Source: an uncultured Hungatella sp. (GTDB lineage: Bacteria > Bacillota > Clostridia > Lachnospirales > Lachnospiraceae). From it: a DNA stretch of 64,000 nucleotides. Positions 54,086 to 63,606 of this stretch are shown here, one piece after another. Position numbers and translations under genes: made by a program. The DNA is taken from assembly GCA_910579515.1 (NCBI GenBank), contig CAJTUV010000016.1:1-64000 (forward strand), read 5' to 3'. Position 1 is the stretch's first letter. Every line of letters starts with the position of its first letter. The notes below the pieces were generated by a model. It saw only the letters and a program-made list of their open reading frames with translations, was not told where the DNA came from and made no database searches.

Positions 54086-55684
54086 TTAACGACTCTCCTC
54101 CACCGCCATCAGCCAAAGATAAATATTATAGGCAAACACCACCTCTGCCAGTTTCTGCCCCTGTTCAAAGCTAATGCCCAGCTCCTGAATCTTTTTGGCC
54201 CGATATCGAACCGTATTATAATGCAAAAACAACATCTTTGCCGTTTTCTTATAATTAAAATTCGTGTCAATCAACGCCTTCATCGTCTCCATCAGATTCG
54301 TATGATTCTTCTGGTCATACTCCAGAATCTTCCCCAGTTTGTCATTGACATACCCGCGAAGCAGTTCTTTGTCCGCCACCCTTTCAATAAGCTCATAGAT
54401 CCGGTTCTGGCTGTAAGAGCTGACATAGGATTTCTGGTAAATATAATAGCCAATGGTCAGCATGGAAAGAGCCTGCCGGTAGCCTCTGTGTATCTGCTCC
54501 GGCCCTTCCATAGTCAGGGAAATCCCCAGCCCGAGCCTTCCGTTGTAGGACATATATTTGTCTATTTCCTGTTTTAATTTGTTTGCCAGCTTTTCGATTG
54601 GAATCTCGTTGTGAGACCTGGTCAGGACAATCAAGGCGTCCTCACAAAACACAATATGAATCCCCCTTCTGTGCCCTGTCAAGGTTCTCATCTGCCTTTC
54701 CAGCCACTGTTCATTTAAGAGACGATTATAAAAATGGTGTTTCTGATTTTCCTCACAATCTGTCAAGCAAAGAATCAGCACATACATGGGAAACACAAAG
54801 CTTACATTATACGCTTCTGATTTCTGGGTAATCTCTGAGGGACTTGTCACATTTCCCAGTAACAGTCCTCGTAAAAAGCTGTCTTTAAAAATTCTGTGAT
54901 GCATTAAGTCCACGTCATTTCTAAAAAATACGGTGGCTAAAAGCATTGCTGCCTGCTCCACTGCCATGTACACATTTTCATCCTGGCTGCTGCAGTCCTC
55001 CAAAAAAAGATATCCAAACAGATTCATGCCCGCCTGTATGGGAAACAAGATACAAGGTTCCTGGACAGAACTGATTTCTATACGCCGTCCATGGGCTCCG
55101 GTTATGGTCTCCCAGCTGCTTGTCTGCTCCCTGAATACCACGGAACAGATATTCTGGTACTCCCTGTCCATAAGGGTAATATTCTTTTTAGTAATCTCCG
55201 CCAGTTTCCTGGTGAGAGACTGGATGTCCGCCCCTGTCAAAAGAAGATTCACCATGCTCCTGTGAACCTGATCCCTGTATTTTAACTGATTGATCTGCTC
55301 GTCCAGTACAGAGGACAAGACTACATTCACATAGCTGGATAGATTGGCATCCGGCGGAAGCTCAATAATGGGAAACATCAGCTCTTTTGCCTGGTCTAAC
55401 ATGGTCTGTGGAATCTCGTCAATATACCGCATCGGCTTAATACAGATTCCTGCCACCTGCTTGTTATTAAGAGCCGGAATCAGAGTGGCCATCTTTCCCT
55501 TCTCACTGGCAATCGGATACAAAGTGGTAATCAGAAGGGTGTTGGCCTCCACAAAGGGCAGTATATCAGGAACCTCCATCAATGAAGCGGTCTGGACCAA
55601 ACGTCCCAGACCGTTTTCTCCGGCAATCACTTTGCAGTTTTTAAATCCTTCCAGATGTAAAATATCTCTTAATGTCTGTTTCAT
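54086..55684 (-). CDS. PucR-family transcriptional regulator
   Basis: A 532-residue regulator with an N-terminal PucR domain (about 1-125; TLRDILHL, NTLLITTLYPIA), a GGDEF-like or CdaR-type middle and a C-terminal helix-turn-helix (YKKTAKMLFLHYNTVRYRAK). PucR proteins sense ring or ureide compounds and control purine or pyrimidine use. The only such genes nearby are those of the amidohydrolase/FdrA operon on the other side of the RM island, making it the best candidate regulator. It could instead act on the divergent kinase gene. Confidence 0.87.
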   Translation of the reverse strand: MKQTLRDILHLEGFKNCKVIAGENGLGRLVQTASLMEVPDILPFVEANTLLITTLYPIASEKGKMATLIPALNNKQVAGICIKPMRYIDEIPQTMLDQAKELMFPIIELPPDANLSSYVNVVLSSVLDEQINQLKYRDQVHRSMVNLLLTGADIQSLTRKLAEITKKNITLMDREYQNICSVVFREQTSSWETITGAHGRRIEISSVQEPCILFPIQAGMNLFGYLFLEDCSSQDENVYMAVEQAAMLLATVFFRNDVDLMHHRIFKDSFLRGLLLGNVTSPSEITQKSEAYNVSFVFPMYVLILCLTDCEENQKHHFYNRLLNEQWLERQMRTLTGHRRGIHIVFCEDALIVLTRSHNEIPIEKLANKLKQEIDKYMSYNGRLGLGISLTMEGPEQIHRGYRQALSMLTIGYYIYQKSYVSSYSQNRIYELIERVADKELLRGYVNDKLGKILEYDQKNHTNLMETMKALIDTNFNYKKTAKMLFLHYNTVRYRAKKIQELGISFEQGQKLAEVVFAYNIYLWLMAVEESR

Positions 55685-55717
55685 GAACTTCCCCCTCTCC
55701 TCCCTTTTGTCACTGTG

Positions 55718-55746
55718 ATTATAGAAGAAAGCTAAAAAGTTTTCAA
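55718..55746 (-). promoter_or_regulatory. Promoter of the PucR gene
   Basis: Minus strand TTGAAA (55741-55746), 17-bp spacer, TATAAT (55718-55723). A good GGGAGGAGAGGGGG site precedes the ATG at 55684. Confidence 0.65.
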
Positions 55747-55827
55747 CTGGGAAAATATTCGGGTATTTACAAAGTCAATAGGCTGGCTGGAAATCTGTCA
55801 TTACTGCTGGAAATTAACAGGTATTTC

Positions 55828-55856
55828 TTGACATAACATGGAATTTGTAATATTGT
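55828..55856 (+). promoter_or_regulatory. Promoter of the sensor kinase operon
   Basis: TTGACA (55828-55833), 17-bp spacer, TATTGT (55851-55856), with a leader of about 65 nt to the ATG at 55928. Confidence 0.6.
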
Positions 55857-55927
55857 ATTTTTGTAGAAAAAAACAGAAAACGCTCTTAACATAATGAGCT
55901 AATTTGTAAAGCGGACGGAAAGAAATT

Positions 55928-58780
55928 ATGATAAATTTTGTCATTATATTAGAATGTTTTGGTTTATCTCTGACAGCGATAGCTTTATTCCTTCTTCTTA
56001 ACGGTGACGGTGCCAGAGAGCAAAAACTGCTGATCATGATCCTGTGCGGTTCATTTGTACAGAATGTAGGTTATTTATTAGAATTGATCGCTCCTACTGT
56101 GGAGGCCGCCATGATCGCGGTGACGGTTAAAGAAGTGGGGTTCGCTTTTACTCCGCTATGTTATTGCTGGTTTATTTATATCTATTGTTCGGTCACTCCA
56201 CCCAAAATATTTTTAAGAATTCTTGGTGCAGTTAGTTTTCTGTCTCTGCCTATAGCATTTTTTAACTGGTATGGTCTTTTTTACCAAGAAGTCCAGTGGT
56301 TGGACAGCGGGGCCGGATTCCATCATGTCAGTCTTAGTTATGGTCCGTTGTATGTGTTTTTTTTGATTGGCCACATCATCATTCCTTATGCCCTTTGTAT
56401 CTTCACATTGATCAACGCGATCCGAGAACACCCAGACCCACATATCAAACATCAGTATTGGACGATTCTGGCGATCTCCAGCCTGCCTGTAATCCTGCCT
56501 GTTTTGTATGCATTTAAAATTGTAAACTTCTTTGACTTAACACCGGTAACACTGACAATTTCCATGTCCTTGGTAGTTATCGTCATCTGGAGCCGCCGTA
56601 ATTATGATTTCCGTTATCTGGCGGCTGAAAAGGTTCTTGAGAGCATGGGCGACGGCGTGATTGCACTGGATGCTCATGACCACCTGGTCAGCTATAACAG
56701 AGCGGCGGCCAATATCTTCACCTGTCTGTCAGACCACAAACGGGGAGAGAATATTCGAGTCGTCGAAGGTTTCCGGGAAGAAATGCTCAATAAAGATATT
56801 CCTCAGAGTTTTTCCATCAACGGACAGCACTATGAAAGCCACAGCAAGCATATTATAGATGAAAACGGAAAGATACAGGGTTGTGTTATTTTGATCCTGG
56901 ATATGACAGATATAAAGTCCTATATCAATGAAATCAAACGTGTTAGGCGGCAAGCAGAGAAGGCCAGCATCGCCAAAAGTGAATTTCTTGCAAATATGTC
57001 ACACGAGATACGGACCCCCATGAATGCAATTATCGGACTGAATGATATTATTATGGAGGAATGTGAAGACACCGAAATCTATTCTTATGCCAAGGACGTA
57101 CAGTCCGCCGCAAGAAATCTGCTGACAATCATCAATGACATTCTGGACCTTTCCAAGGTGGAAGCAGGCAAAATGGAATTGGTGGAAGTGAATTACTACA
57201 TAAAAGGTATGGCGGATGAGATTATAGGAATCATGGATATGGCCGCTTCCCAAAAAGGGCTGATCCTGAAATATGAATGTGACCAGACCATCCCATGCCG
57301 CTACAGCGGAGATGATGGAAGGATCAAGCAGATACTCCTAAATATAATCAGCAATGCCATAAAATTCACAAAGAAAGGCTATGTACGGGCATATATTACC
57401 GGAAAGCCGGGAAAAAATGAGGATGAGGAATTACTTACCTTCTGCGTGGAAGATACTGGATGCGGCATTCATGAGGAAGACCTTAACAAGATATTTGAAG
57501 ATTTCAGACAGGTAGATTCTAAGCGAAACCGGAGCGTGGAGGGAACAGGGCTGGGACTCGCTATTGTCAAGCAGCTGGTAGATCTGATGAACGGCACGAT
57601 CCAGGTAGAAAGTATTTATGGGACAGGAACTACTGTTACCATCACGATCCCTCAAAAAATTGTAGACCGACAGCCTGTTTCACAGATGCAGGAACTGCCC
57701 CAGACAATCCAGAAGGTGACCGATATGTTTACCGCGCCTGGCTTGAAAGTACTTATTGTTGATGACAATGTGATTAACCGTAAAGTGGCCAGAAGCTTTT
57801 TGAAAAATTATGCCTTTGACCTGACTGAGGCGGAAAGCGGACCGGAGTCTATTGAACGGGTGCGCAATGACCGATATGATCTCATTTTTATGGATCATAT
57901 GATGCCTGATATGGACGGTGTCGAGGCGGTAGAGATCATTCGCAGAGACTGTGGCGAGAATGGGACCGCACCTGTTATCATCGCGCTGACAGCCAATGCC
58001 ATGGAAGGAATGCGGGAGCATTTTCTGGAACATGGTTTTCAAGATTTTATTGCCAAGCCTCTTGACAGGTCAGAACTGAATCAGCTTTTGCTACGCTGGG
58101 TTCCTGAGAAATACCGACAGTCCGAATACGTGGAAGAAGAATTAAAACCTCTGGACCCGTCTGTATTCCAGATTGACGGAGTGGATATGGATGCAGCAAT
58201 GAAGTATTATTCTGGAAGTGAGGAAGGTTTTGTCGAGCTGTTAGACCTTTACTGTATAGACGGCAAGCGCAAAACAGAGCTTTTGCATGAGGTTGTAGAG
58301 TCCGATGTTTTTCGGTATCAGATAGAAGTCCATGGACTAAAAAGCGCCTCCGCCAATATTGGGGCTATGGAGGTGTCAGCTATGGCCCGCGAGCAGGAAA
58401 ATGCTGCCGTGCAGGGAGACATGGAATGTATCCATAGCAAATTTCCGCTTTTGATGGCGAAATATGAGACTCTGCTGGAAAATATCAAGGATTTTCTGGA
58501 ACGGCGCAGACAGGACAACGAGAAAAAAGAAAAACTCCCCTGCCTGACCATGGAAAAGCTCAAGGAAGAGACAGGAACGGCTCTGGAAGAATTGAAACAT
58601 TTTCGGTCTCAAAAGTGTGCGGAAAGAATAGATACCATACTAAGCCATGAACTGCCCGAGTGTGCAAAAGAGCGCCTTTTAGAGATACAGGAACAGTTAA
58701 AATTATATGAAGACGACAAGGCCGAGGAGCTGCTTAGTCAACTCCTTAACATACTTGAAAAGGAGGAGGAAGGGAAATGA
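55928..58780 (+). CDS. Hybrid sensor histidine kinase with 7-TM sensor, receiver and HPt domains
   Basis: A 950-residue protein. Residues 1-220: seven hydrophobic segments of the 7TM histidine-kinase sensor. About 235-335: PAS domain. HisKA with the phosphorylated H359 (SHEIRTPMNAIIG), then the ATPase with NIISNAIKFTKKG, EDTGCGI and GTGLGLAI. Receiver: D656 in IFMDHMMPDMDG. HPt: H802 in VHGLKS. The C-terminal 80 residues are coiled. It therefore contains a complete phosphorelay in one chain; phosphate can pass to the receivers encoded downstream. It overlaps the next gene by 4 bp. The signal is unknown. Confidence 0.93.
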   Translation: MINFVIILECFGLSLTAIALFLLLNGDGAREQKLLIMILCGSFVQNVGYLLELIAPTVEAAMIAVTVKEVGFAFTPLCYCWFIYIYCSVTPPKIFLRILGAVSFLSLPIAFFNWYGLFYQEVQWLDSGAGFHHVSLSYGPLYVFFLIGHIIIPYALCIFTLINAIREHPDPHIKHQYWTILAISSLPVILPVLYAFKIVNFFDLTPVTLTISMSLVVIVIWSRRNYDFRYLAAEKVLESMGDGVIALDAHDHLVSYNRAAANIFTCLSDHKRGENIRVVEGFREEMLNKDIPQSFSINGQHYESHSKHIIDENGKIQGCVILILDMTDIKSYINEIKRVRRQAEKASIAKSEFLANMSHEIRTPMNAIIGLNDIIMEECEDTEIYSYAKDVQSAARNLLTIINDILDLSKVEAGKMELVEVNYYIKGMADEIIGIMDMAASQKGLILKYECDQTIPCRYSGDDGRIKQILLNIISNAIKFTKKGYVRAYITGKPGKNEDEELLTFCVEDTGCGIHEEDLNKIFEDFRQVDSKRNRSVEGTGLGLAIVKQLVDLMNGTIQVESIYGTGTTVTITIPQKIVDRQPVSQMQELPQTIQKVTDMFTAPGLKVLIVDDNVINRKVARSFLKNYAFDLTEAESGPESIERVRNDRYDLIFMDHMMPDMDGVEAVEIIRRDCGENGTAPVIIALTANAMEGMREHFLEHGFQDFIAKPLDRSELNQLLLRWVPEKYRQSEYVEEELKPLDPSVFQIDGVDMDAAMKYYSGSEEGFVELLDLYCIDGKRKTELLHEVVESDVFRYQIEVHGLKSASANIGAMEVSAMAREQENAAVQGDMECIHSKFPLLMAKYETLLENIKDFLERRRQDNEKKEKLPCLTMEKLKEETGTALEELKHFRSQKCAERIDTILSHELPECAKERLLEIQEQLKLYEDDKAEELLSQLLNILEKEEEGK

Positions 58781-59208
58781 GTCAAACAAAGGAAGGTTTT
58801 AAAAAGCGTATTTTAGCGGTAGACGACGATATCATCGTCTTGACGCGAATTACGAATATCCTGCGGAATGATTATGAGTTGGTCACTGTCAATTCAGGGA
58901 TGCGGGCTTTGAGATATTTAAGAGAGGAGAAGCCGGATTTGATCCTTCTGGATATTCGGATGGCACAGCAAGACGGCATCGAAACACTGCGGGAAATACG
59001 GAATATGGAAGAGCGGAAAGATATCCCCGTGATCATGCTTACTGGTGTGGAGAATAAGGATATTGTTGTGGAGAGCGCCAAGTTAGGGGTCTGTGATTAT
59101 CTGTTGAAACCTTTTTCATCTACTGAATTGTTAAAAAGAATTCAACGGGTTTTGGGGCAGGAAGAAACAGAGGAAGATTATGAGAGAGAGAGGAGGATTA
59201 TGGAATGA
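58777..59208 (+). CDS. Response regulator (receiver only)
   Basis: A 143-residue receiver with acidic pocket (DDD near 14-16), D59 in LILLDIRMAQQDG, the conserved Thr and the Lys in LLKPFSSTE. The short C-terminal tail is charged without an output domain. It is probably phosphorylated by the HPt of the kinase. It overlaps the kinase gene and the CheX-like gene by 4 bp each, so all are translated together. Confidence 0.92.
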   Translation: MSQTKEGFKKRILAVDDDIIVLTRITNILRNDYELVTVNSGMRALRYLREEKPDLILLDIRMAQQDGIETLREIRNMEERKDIPVIMLTGVENKDIVVESAKLGVCDYLLKPFSSTELLKRIQRVLGQEETEEDYERERRIME

Positions 59209-59693
59209 ACACTGCTATGTCAAAAGAGGAGCTTGAGAAAATTTTAGATCAGGCGGTTCAAGATGTAACGGAGCGTACTGCAGGAGTCCGCCTCCATCAG
59301 GGAAACCACTCGCCTGGGGAAGACCTTTGTACGGTTCAAATCACCTTTGATAAAGGGTTCCACACCAGTCTCACTCTCTGTGCTGATACTGGACTGCTCT
59401 ATCGCATGGCCAGCAATTCCTTTCATGAGGAATCAGTCAGTCCAGAGGATTTGGAGGAATTCAGCAAAGAGTATTTCAATGTACTCTGTGGCAGGATAGC
59501 TGTGTCTATGTTTCGTGTCACACAGGTTCCGGCTCATTTTAGTCCGCCTACGTTTTATCGAGGACGTTATGAGCCAGAAGGACGTGAGATACAATTTATG
59601 CTTACCTATTCTGATGAATACAGTGGAGGCGTGCAAATAATTCACCATGTGCCCTGTTCTGATGAAGACGAGAGCATTTCAGTTGAAGCATAA
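59205..59693 (+). CDS. CheX-like phosphatase
   Basis: A 162-residue protein with a CheC/CheX fold pattern, including the conserved helix EEFSKEYFNVLCGRIAVSMF (E...N signature). CheX-type proteins dephosphorylate CheY-like receivers. Two receivers flank it in this operon, so it likely resets them. No chemotaxis receptor or CheA is nearby. I cannot say which receiver is the target. Confidence 0.75.
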   Translation: MNTAMSKEELEKILDQAVQDVTERTAGVRLHQGNHSPGEDLCTVQITFDKGFHTSLTLCADTGLLYRMASNSFHEESVSPEDLEEFSKEYFNVLCGRIAVSMFRVTQVPAHFSPPTFYRGRYEPEGREIQFMLTYSDEYSGGVQIIHHVPCSDEDESISVEA

Positions 59694-59711
59694 GAGAAGG
59701 GAGTATGTGAA

Positions 59712-60074
59712 ATGAGTAAACGAGTTATGGTAGTAGATGATTCTCGATTAGTACGGGTTCAATTAGGCGATGTTTTAGATGGGACAGATTATGAGATCAT
59801 CGCATACTGCCGAAGCGGGGAGGAGGCAATCTCCCAGTATGACGAGATAAAACCGGATCTGGTAACTATGGATATTATCATGCATGAGATGGACGGACTG
59901 GATGCTTCTGAGATTATTCTGAAAAAACATCCGGATGCGAAAATTGTAATGATTTCCTCATTGGCATATGACGATACTTTTGAGAGGGCTAAAGCCATTG
60001 GCGTGAAAGGCTTTGTAGATAAGCCTTTTCATAAGGAACAGCTGCTCAAAATCTTTGAACAGGCTCTTAGTTAA
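59712..60074 (+). CDS. CheY-like response regulator
   Basis: A 120-residue single-domain receiver with DD near residues 9-10, D54 in LVTMDIIMHEMDG, SSL and the KPFHKEQ segment. As a stand-alone receiver it could act on the flagellar motor or on another partner. It is the last gene of the four-gene signalling operon, before a strong terminator. Confidence 0.92.
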   Translation: MSKRVMVVDDSRLVRVQLGDVLDGTDYEIIAYCRSGEEAISQYDEIKPDLVTMDIIMHEMDGLDASEIILKKHPDAKIVMISSLAYDDTFERAKAIGVKGFVDKPFHKEQLLKIFEQALS

Positions 60075-60079
60075 GTAAA

Positions 60080-60125
60080 CAGGGCGGCTTTCAATAAACT
60101 AATCAGCCGCCCTGTTCTTTTTTTA
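60080..60125 (+). terminator. Rho-independent terminator after the signalling operon
   Basis: ACAGGGCGGCT (60080-60090) pairs with AGCCGCCCTGT (60106-60116), an 11-bp perfect stem, followed by TTCTTTTTTTA. It also separates the convergent iolG gene. Confidence 0.9.
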
Positions 60126-60141
60126 TCTTAAAAATCCATAA

Positions 60142-61152
60142 TTACCGAACCTCAGAAATCTTTACAGGCCGATGCTCTTCCATAGACTTCTTGGCCGCCA
60201 ATCCCATAAGCACTGGCTCTAAGCCGTCCATAACACCCAGAGGAGTATCTGTATCATTCACAATCGCATCAATAAAGCACTTCACTTCCTTTGCATAAGC
60301 AGCCATGTATCTCTCCAGGAAGAAATGCAACGGAACCTCTCCTGTCACACCATTTTCATTGCTGATCACTGCCGCAGACGCCGTATCATTTCCGGTTGCC
60401 ACCATTCCCTTAGAGCCGAAAACCTCTGCTCTCTGGTCATATCCATAAACCGCTTTTCTGGAATTATCAATCACTGCAATGGCGCCGTTTTCCATCTTCA
60501 GGGTGATAACGGCCGTATCCACATCTCCTGCTTCTCCAATAGCCGGATCTACCAACACAGCGGCTTCTGTATAAACTTCCGTGGCATTGCAGCCGGCCAG
60601 GAAACGAACCATATCAAAATCATGGATCGTCATGTCTAAGAACATTCCGCCAGAAACCTTCACATACTCAGCAGACGGCGGCTCCGGATCTCTGGAAGTC
60701 ACCTTGATCACATGGATATCTCCAATCTTACCTGCTGCAACAGCGCTCTGTACAGCCTCAAAGTTGTGGTCAAATCTGCGGTTAAAGCCAACCTGATATT
60801 TCACCTTGCTGTCTTTTAATGCATCGATCACTTCCTGGATTTTGTCAATGTCGTGGTCAATAGGCTTCTCGCAGAATACATGCTTTCCTGCCTTGATCGC
60901 CTCAACAGAAATCGGAGAATGAGTGTCTGTAGAGGAGCAGATTAAAACCGCATCGATCTCTGGGTCTGCCAGCACCTCCTTATAATCCTTCGTTACCTGG
61001 ATAACCCCCATATCCTTTGCCCATGCTGCGGTGTCGTCTGTTAAAAATGGGTCTGCCAGCATTTTTACCTTTGCATCCGGCACCTGTGTGCAGATACTCT
61101 GTACATGTACTTTTCCGATTCTTCCTGCTCCGATGATTCCTACGTTAATCAT
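60142..61152 (-). CDS. iolG: Inositol 2-dehydrogenase (Gfo/Idh/MocA family)
   Basis: A 336-residue NAD-dependent dehydrogenase: GIIGAGRIGKVH (Rossmann motif), CEKPIDHD (catalytic Lys in EKP), and SGGMFLDMTIHDFDMVRF with the His/Asp pair. It oxidises myo-inositol to scyllo-inosose. ATG 61152 has AAGGAG upstream, better than an ATG 18 nt earlier. The iolE gene follows next upstream in the same direction, so they form a partial inositol pathway; iolB, iolC and iolD are not in this window. Confidence 0.87.
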   Translation of the reverse strand: MINVGIIGAGRIGKVHVQSICTQVPDAKVKMLADPFLTDDTAAWAKDMGVIQVTKDYKEVLADPEIDAVLICSSTDTHSPISVEAIKAGKHVFCEKPIDHDIDKIQEVIDALKDSKVKYQVGFNRRFDHNFEAVQSAVAAGKIGDIHVIKVTSRDPEPPSAEYVKVSGGMFLDMTIHDFDMVRFLAGCNATEVYTEAAVLVDPAIGEAGDVDTAVITLKMENGAIAVIDNSRKAVYGYDQRAEVFGSKGMVATGNDTASAAVISNENGVTGEVPLHFFLERYMAAYAKEVKCFIDAIVNDTDTPLGVMDGLEPVLMGLAAKKSMEEHRPVKISEVR

Positions 61153-61251
61153 GATGTTTGTCTCCTTCATAATATGATGTAATCTCTATCTCACACGGAT
61201 CTCTCCGTATCTATAGCAAACGCCAAAACTAAGCCTTTTTAGGCCAAAATC

Positions 61252-62151
61252 CTACAGCCCAGTCTTTTCTGCAATAAACTTTCTGGCCCGAATTGCATAC
61301 TCTAAAGGGTTGGCCTTAGCTGGGTCCTGTTCCGCCTCTACCAGCATATAACCCTGGTAATTGTTCTCCTCCAGCACCTTGAAAATCGGATCAAAATCAA
61401 TGCAGCCGTCTCCCGGAATGGTAAAGGTTCCCATTCTCACGCCGTCTAAGAAGCTTAAATTTTCTGCCTTTACCTTCTCCACCATCTCTGGGCGGATGTC
61501 TTTTAAGTGAACGTGTTTAATTCTGCCGATATACTTCTTCACCATAGCCAATGGATCCTCTCCACAGTAACAGAAATGGCCTGTGTCAAACAAAAGGCTT
61601 ACATACTCCGGATCTGTGTTGTCTAACATACGGTCCACCTCATCCGCAAACTGTACCACGGTTCCCATGTGGTGATGGAAAGTCAGGCTGATACCATAAT
61701 CCTCTTTGGCAATTTTTCCCAGACGGTTTAAGCCGTCGCAAAAAGTCTTCCACTCCTCATCGTTCATCACGTATTTATGTCCGAAAATCGGAGTGTCCAA
61801 CTGTCCCTGTACGCTGTGGCTCTGCTCGGAAGCGCCGATAATCTTAGAACCCATCGCCTTTAAAAACTCGCACTGAGCTCTGAATTCCTTCTCCACTTCT
61901 TCAAATGGCTTTGTAATCAGGAAGGAGGAAAACCACTGATTACAAATCTCCATGCCTCTCAGCTCCAAAGCTTTCTTCAGCACAGCCGTGTCCTTTGGAT
62001 ATTTATTTCCCACCTCAGAACCAGTAAATCCAGCCAAAGCCATCTCGCTGACACACTGCTCAAAAGTATTCTCCTTTCCCAAATCCGGCATGTCGTCATT
62101 CGTCCATGCGATTGGAGCGATTCCCAATTTCACTTTCTCTTTGTTAAACAT
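61252..62151 (-). CDS. iolE: Myo-inosose-2 dehydratase
   Basis: A 299-residue TIM-barrel protein of the AP-endonuclease-2-like family. It starts KVKLGIAPIAWTNDDMPDLG, the IolE signature, and has the metal ligands in TFHHHMGTVV, LFDTGHFCYCG and HVHLKDIRPE. It removes water from scyllo-inosose. It sits directly upstream of iolG. Confidence 0.9.
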   Translation of the reverse strand: MFNKEKVKLGIAPIAWTNDDMPDLGKENTFEQCVSEMALAGFTGSEVGNKYPKDTAVLKKALELRGMEICNQWFSSFLITKPFEEVEKEFRAQCEFLKAMGSKIIGASEQSHSVQGQLDTPIFGHKYVMNDEEWKTFCDGLNRLGKIAKEDYGISLTFHHHMGTVVQFADEVDRMLDNTDPEYVSLLFDTGHFCYCGEDPLAMVKKYIGRIKHVHLKDIRPEMVEKVKAENLSFLDGVRMGTFTIPGDGCIDFDPIFKVLEENNYQGYMLVEAEQDPAKANPLEYAIRARKFIAEKTGL

Positions 62152-62222
62152 ACGTTTCCTTCCTCTTTTCTTCCTTAAATTTATATTTCATATCCGCCTT
62201 TGGGCAAATATCTTTGCGTGGT

Positions 62223-63581
62223 TTATACGATCTTAATATCCTCAAATCCAGGCTGGGCCGCTTTCCCCAAAAAGCCTTCCATAGAAAGGTTTCTGCAGTC
62301 CTGTGCATAAAGCGCCTCGCCGAAATCCTCTAGCTTGTCCCCCTCAAATCTTACGCGGCAATTCCTCAAAACCACGTCGTCTGCTCTGCGCATATAGAAG
62401 CCGGCGGTTTTTATCTCCTCAATCTTCTGTCCATAGCCAGGACGCAGATCGTACATTCCTCTTGGCCATTTGCTCTTGGCCCGCACAGTGACGGACACCT
62501 TCTCAAACAGAACGTCCTCAATGTGGTTTCCATCGCTCCCAGATAAGAATACGCCGTTCTCCGAATCACAGGTAATATTGCTGAATCGAATACCGGAAAT
62601 ATGGCCGGATTTTGTATTCTCATCCCTGTCATGAGTGGAAATCGTAATAGGCTCCGCACACCCCCACCAACAGTCTGCAAATCTCCTGGTATCAATGATA
62701 ATATTGGAGAAGGACACATTTCTTACGTTGCCCCCATCCCGAATCTGGATGGAGATTCCCCTGTTTGTGTTGCTGATCACACAGTTATCCACCACTACAT
62801 TTTCAAAGTCTCCTGTACCCTCTGTTCCGATTTTCAAGGCCGCCGAGGTGGAAACCAGGGTACAGCCGGAAATCACAACGTTTCTTGTAGGGCCGTATTC
62901 CATGTTGCCGGAAGAACTTTTCAGGCAGATACAGTCATCGGCGCAGGTCACATGACAGCCTAAAATCCTCACATTGGTAGAGTGGTCCGGGTCGATTCCG
63001 TCAGAATTGGCCACGTTTAAATCATTTAAAATACGAATCTGAGAAATCAGAACATCGTCGCAGCCTGCCGGATGGAGGGTCCAGAAGGGAGCGTTTCTCA
63101 TAATCACTCCAGTAAACGAAATGTGATTGCAGTGCTCCACATAAATCAGAGTAGGCCTTGGATAAAAATCCCCTGTCACATAGTAAGGACTTACCTGTTT
63201 TACAAAAGCGTAAGCATTGCCGTCAATCGCCCCTGCGCCGGAGATGGCGATATCGTCTGCATCCTTGGCATAGATAAAAGAATAGGAAGGTTTTAAGGTT
63301 ACCGGAGTTCCTACCCTGTCCACGCCGTCGTCTCTCTGGCCTGCGTTGGGGCGAAAATACGTGTCAATATCTGAATGAGCCTTTAAAACAGCCCCTCTCT
63401 CCAGATGCAGATCCACATGTTCCTTCAGAATAATGGAACTGGAGTAAAATTCCTTTCCTCCTTCTAAAATCACCCTGCCGCCTCCTGCCTGGCTGCAGGT
63501 ATCAATGGCCTTTTGAATAGCGGCGGCATCATTGGTGACGCCGTCTGCCTTTGCCCCAAAATCAAGAACCCGATAATCCAT
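62223..63581 (-). CDS. Glycoside hydrolase family 28 (polygalacturonase-like)
   Basis: A 452-residue right-handed beta-helix enzyme. N-terminal DYRVLDFGAKADGVTNDAAA and the GH28 catalytic triad: SDGIDPDHSTNV (Asp), CADDCICLKSS (Asp-Asp) and a downstream GTEGTGDF. It lacks a signal peptide, so it acts in the cytoplasm on imported oligogalacturonides or a related sugar acid. ATG 63581 (MDYRVL) has GGGAGAAG; a start 33 nt upstream has no site. Partner genes may lie beyond the window. Confidence 0.87.
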   Translation of the reverse strand: MDYRVLDFGAKADGVTNDAAAIQKAIDTCSQAGGGRVILEGGKEFYSSSIILKEHVDLHLERGAVLKAHSDIDTYFRPNAGQRDDGVDRVGTPVTLKPSYSFIYAKDADDIAISGAGAIDGNAYAFVKQVSPYYVTGDFYPRPTLIYVEHCNHISFTGVIMRNAPFWTLHPAGCDDVLISQIRILNDLNVANSDGIDPDHSTNVRILGCHVTCADDCICLKSSSGNMEYGPTRNVVISGCTLVSTSAALKIGTEGTGDFENVVVDNCVISNTNRGISIQIRDGGNVRNVSFSNIIIDTRRFADCWWGCAEPITISTHDRDENTKSGHISGIRFSNITCDSENGVFLSGSDGNHIEDVLFEKVSVTVRAKSKWPRGMYDLRPGYGQKIEEIKTAGFYMRRADDVVLRNCRVRFEGDKLEDFGEALYAQDCRNLSMEGFLGKAAQPGFEDIKIV

Positions 63582-63606
63582 GTTTCTTCTCCCTTCACTC
63601 TTTTGT

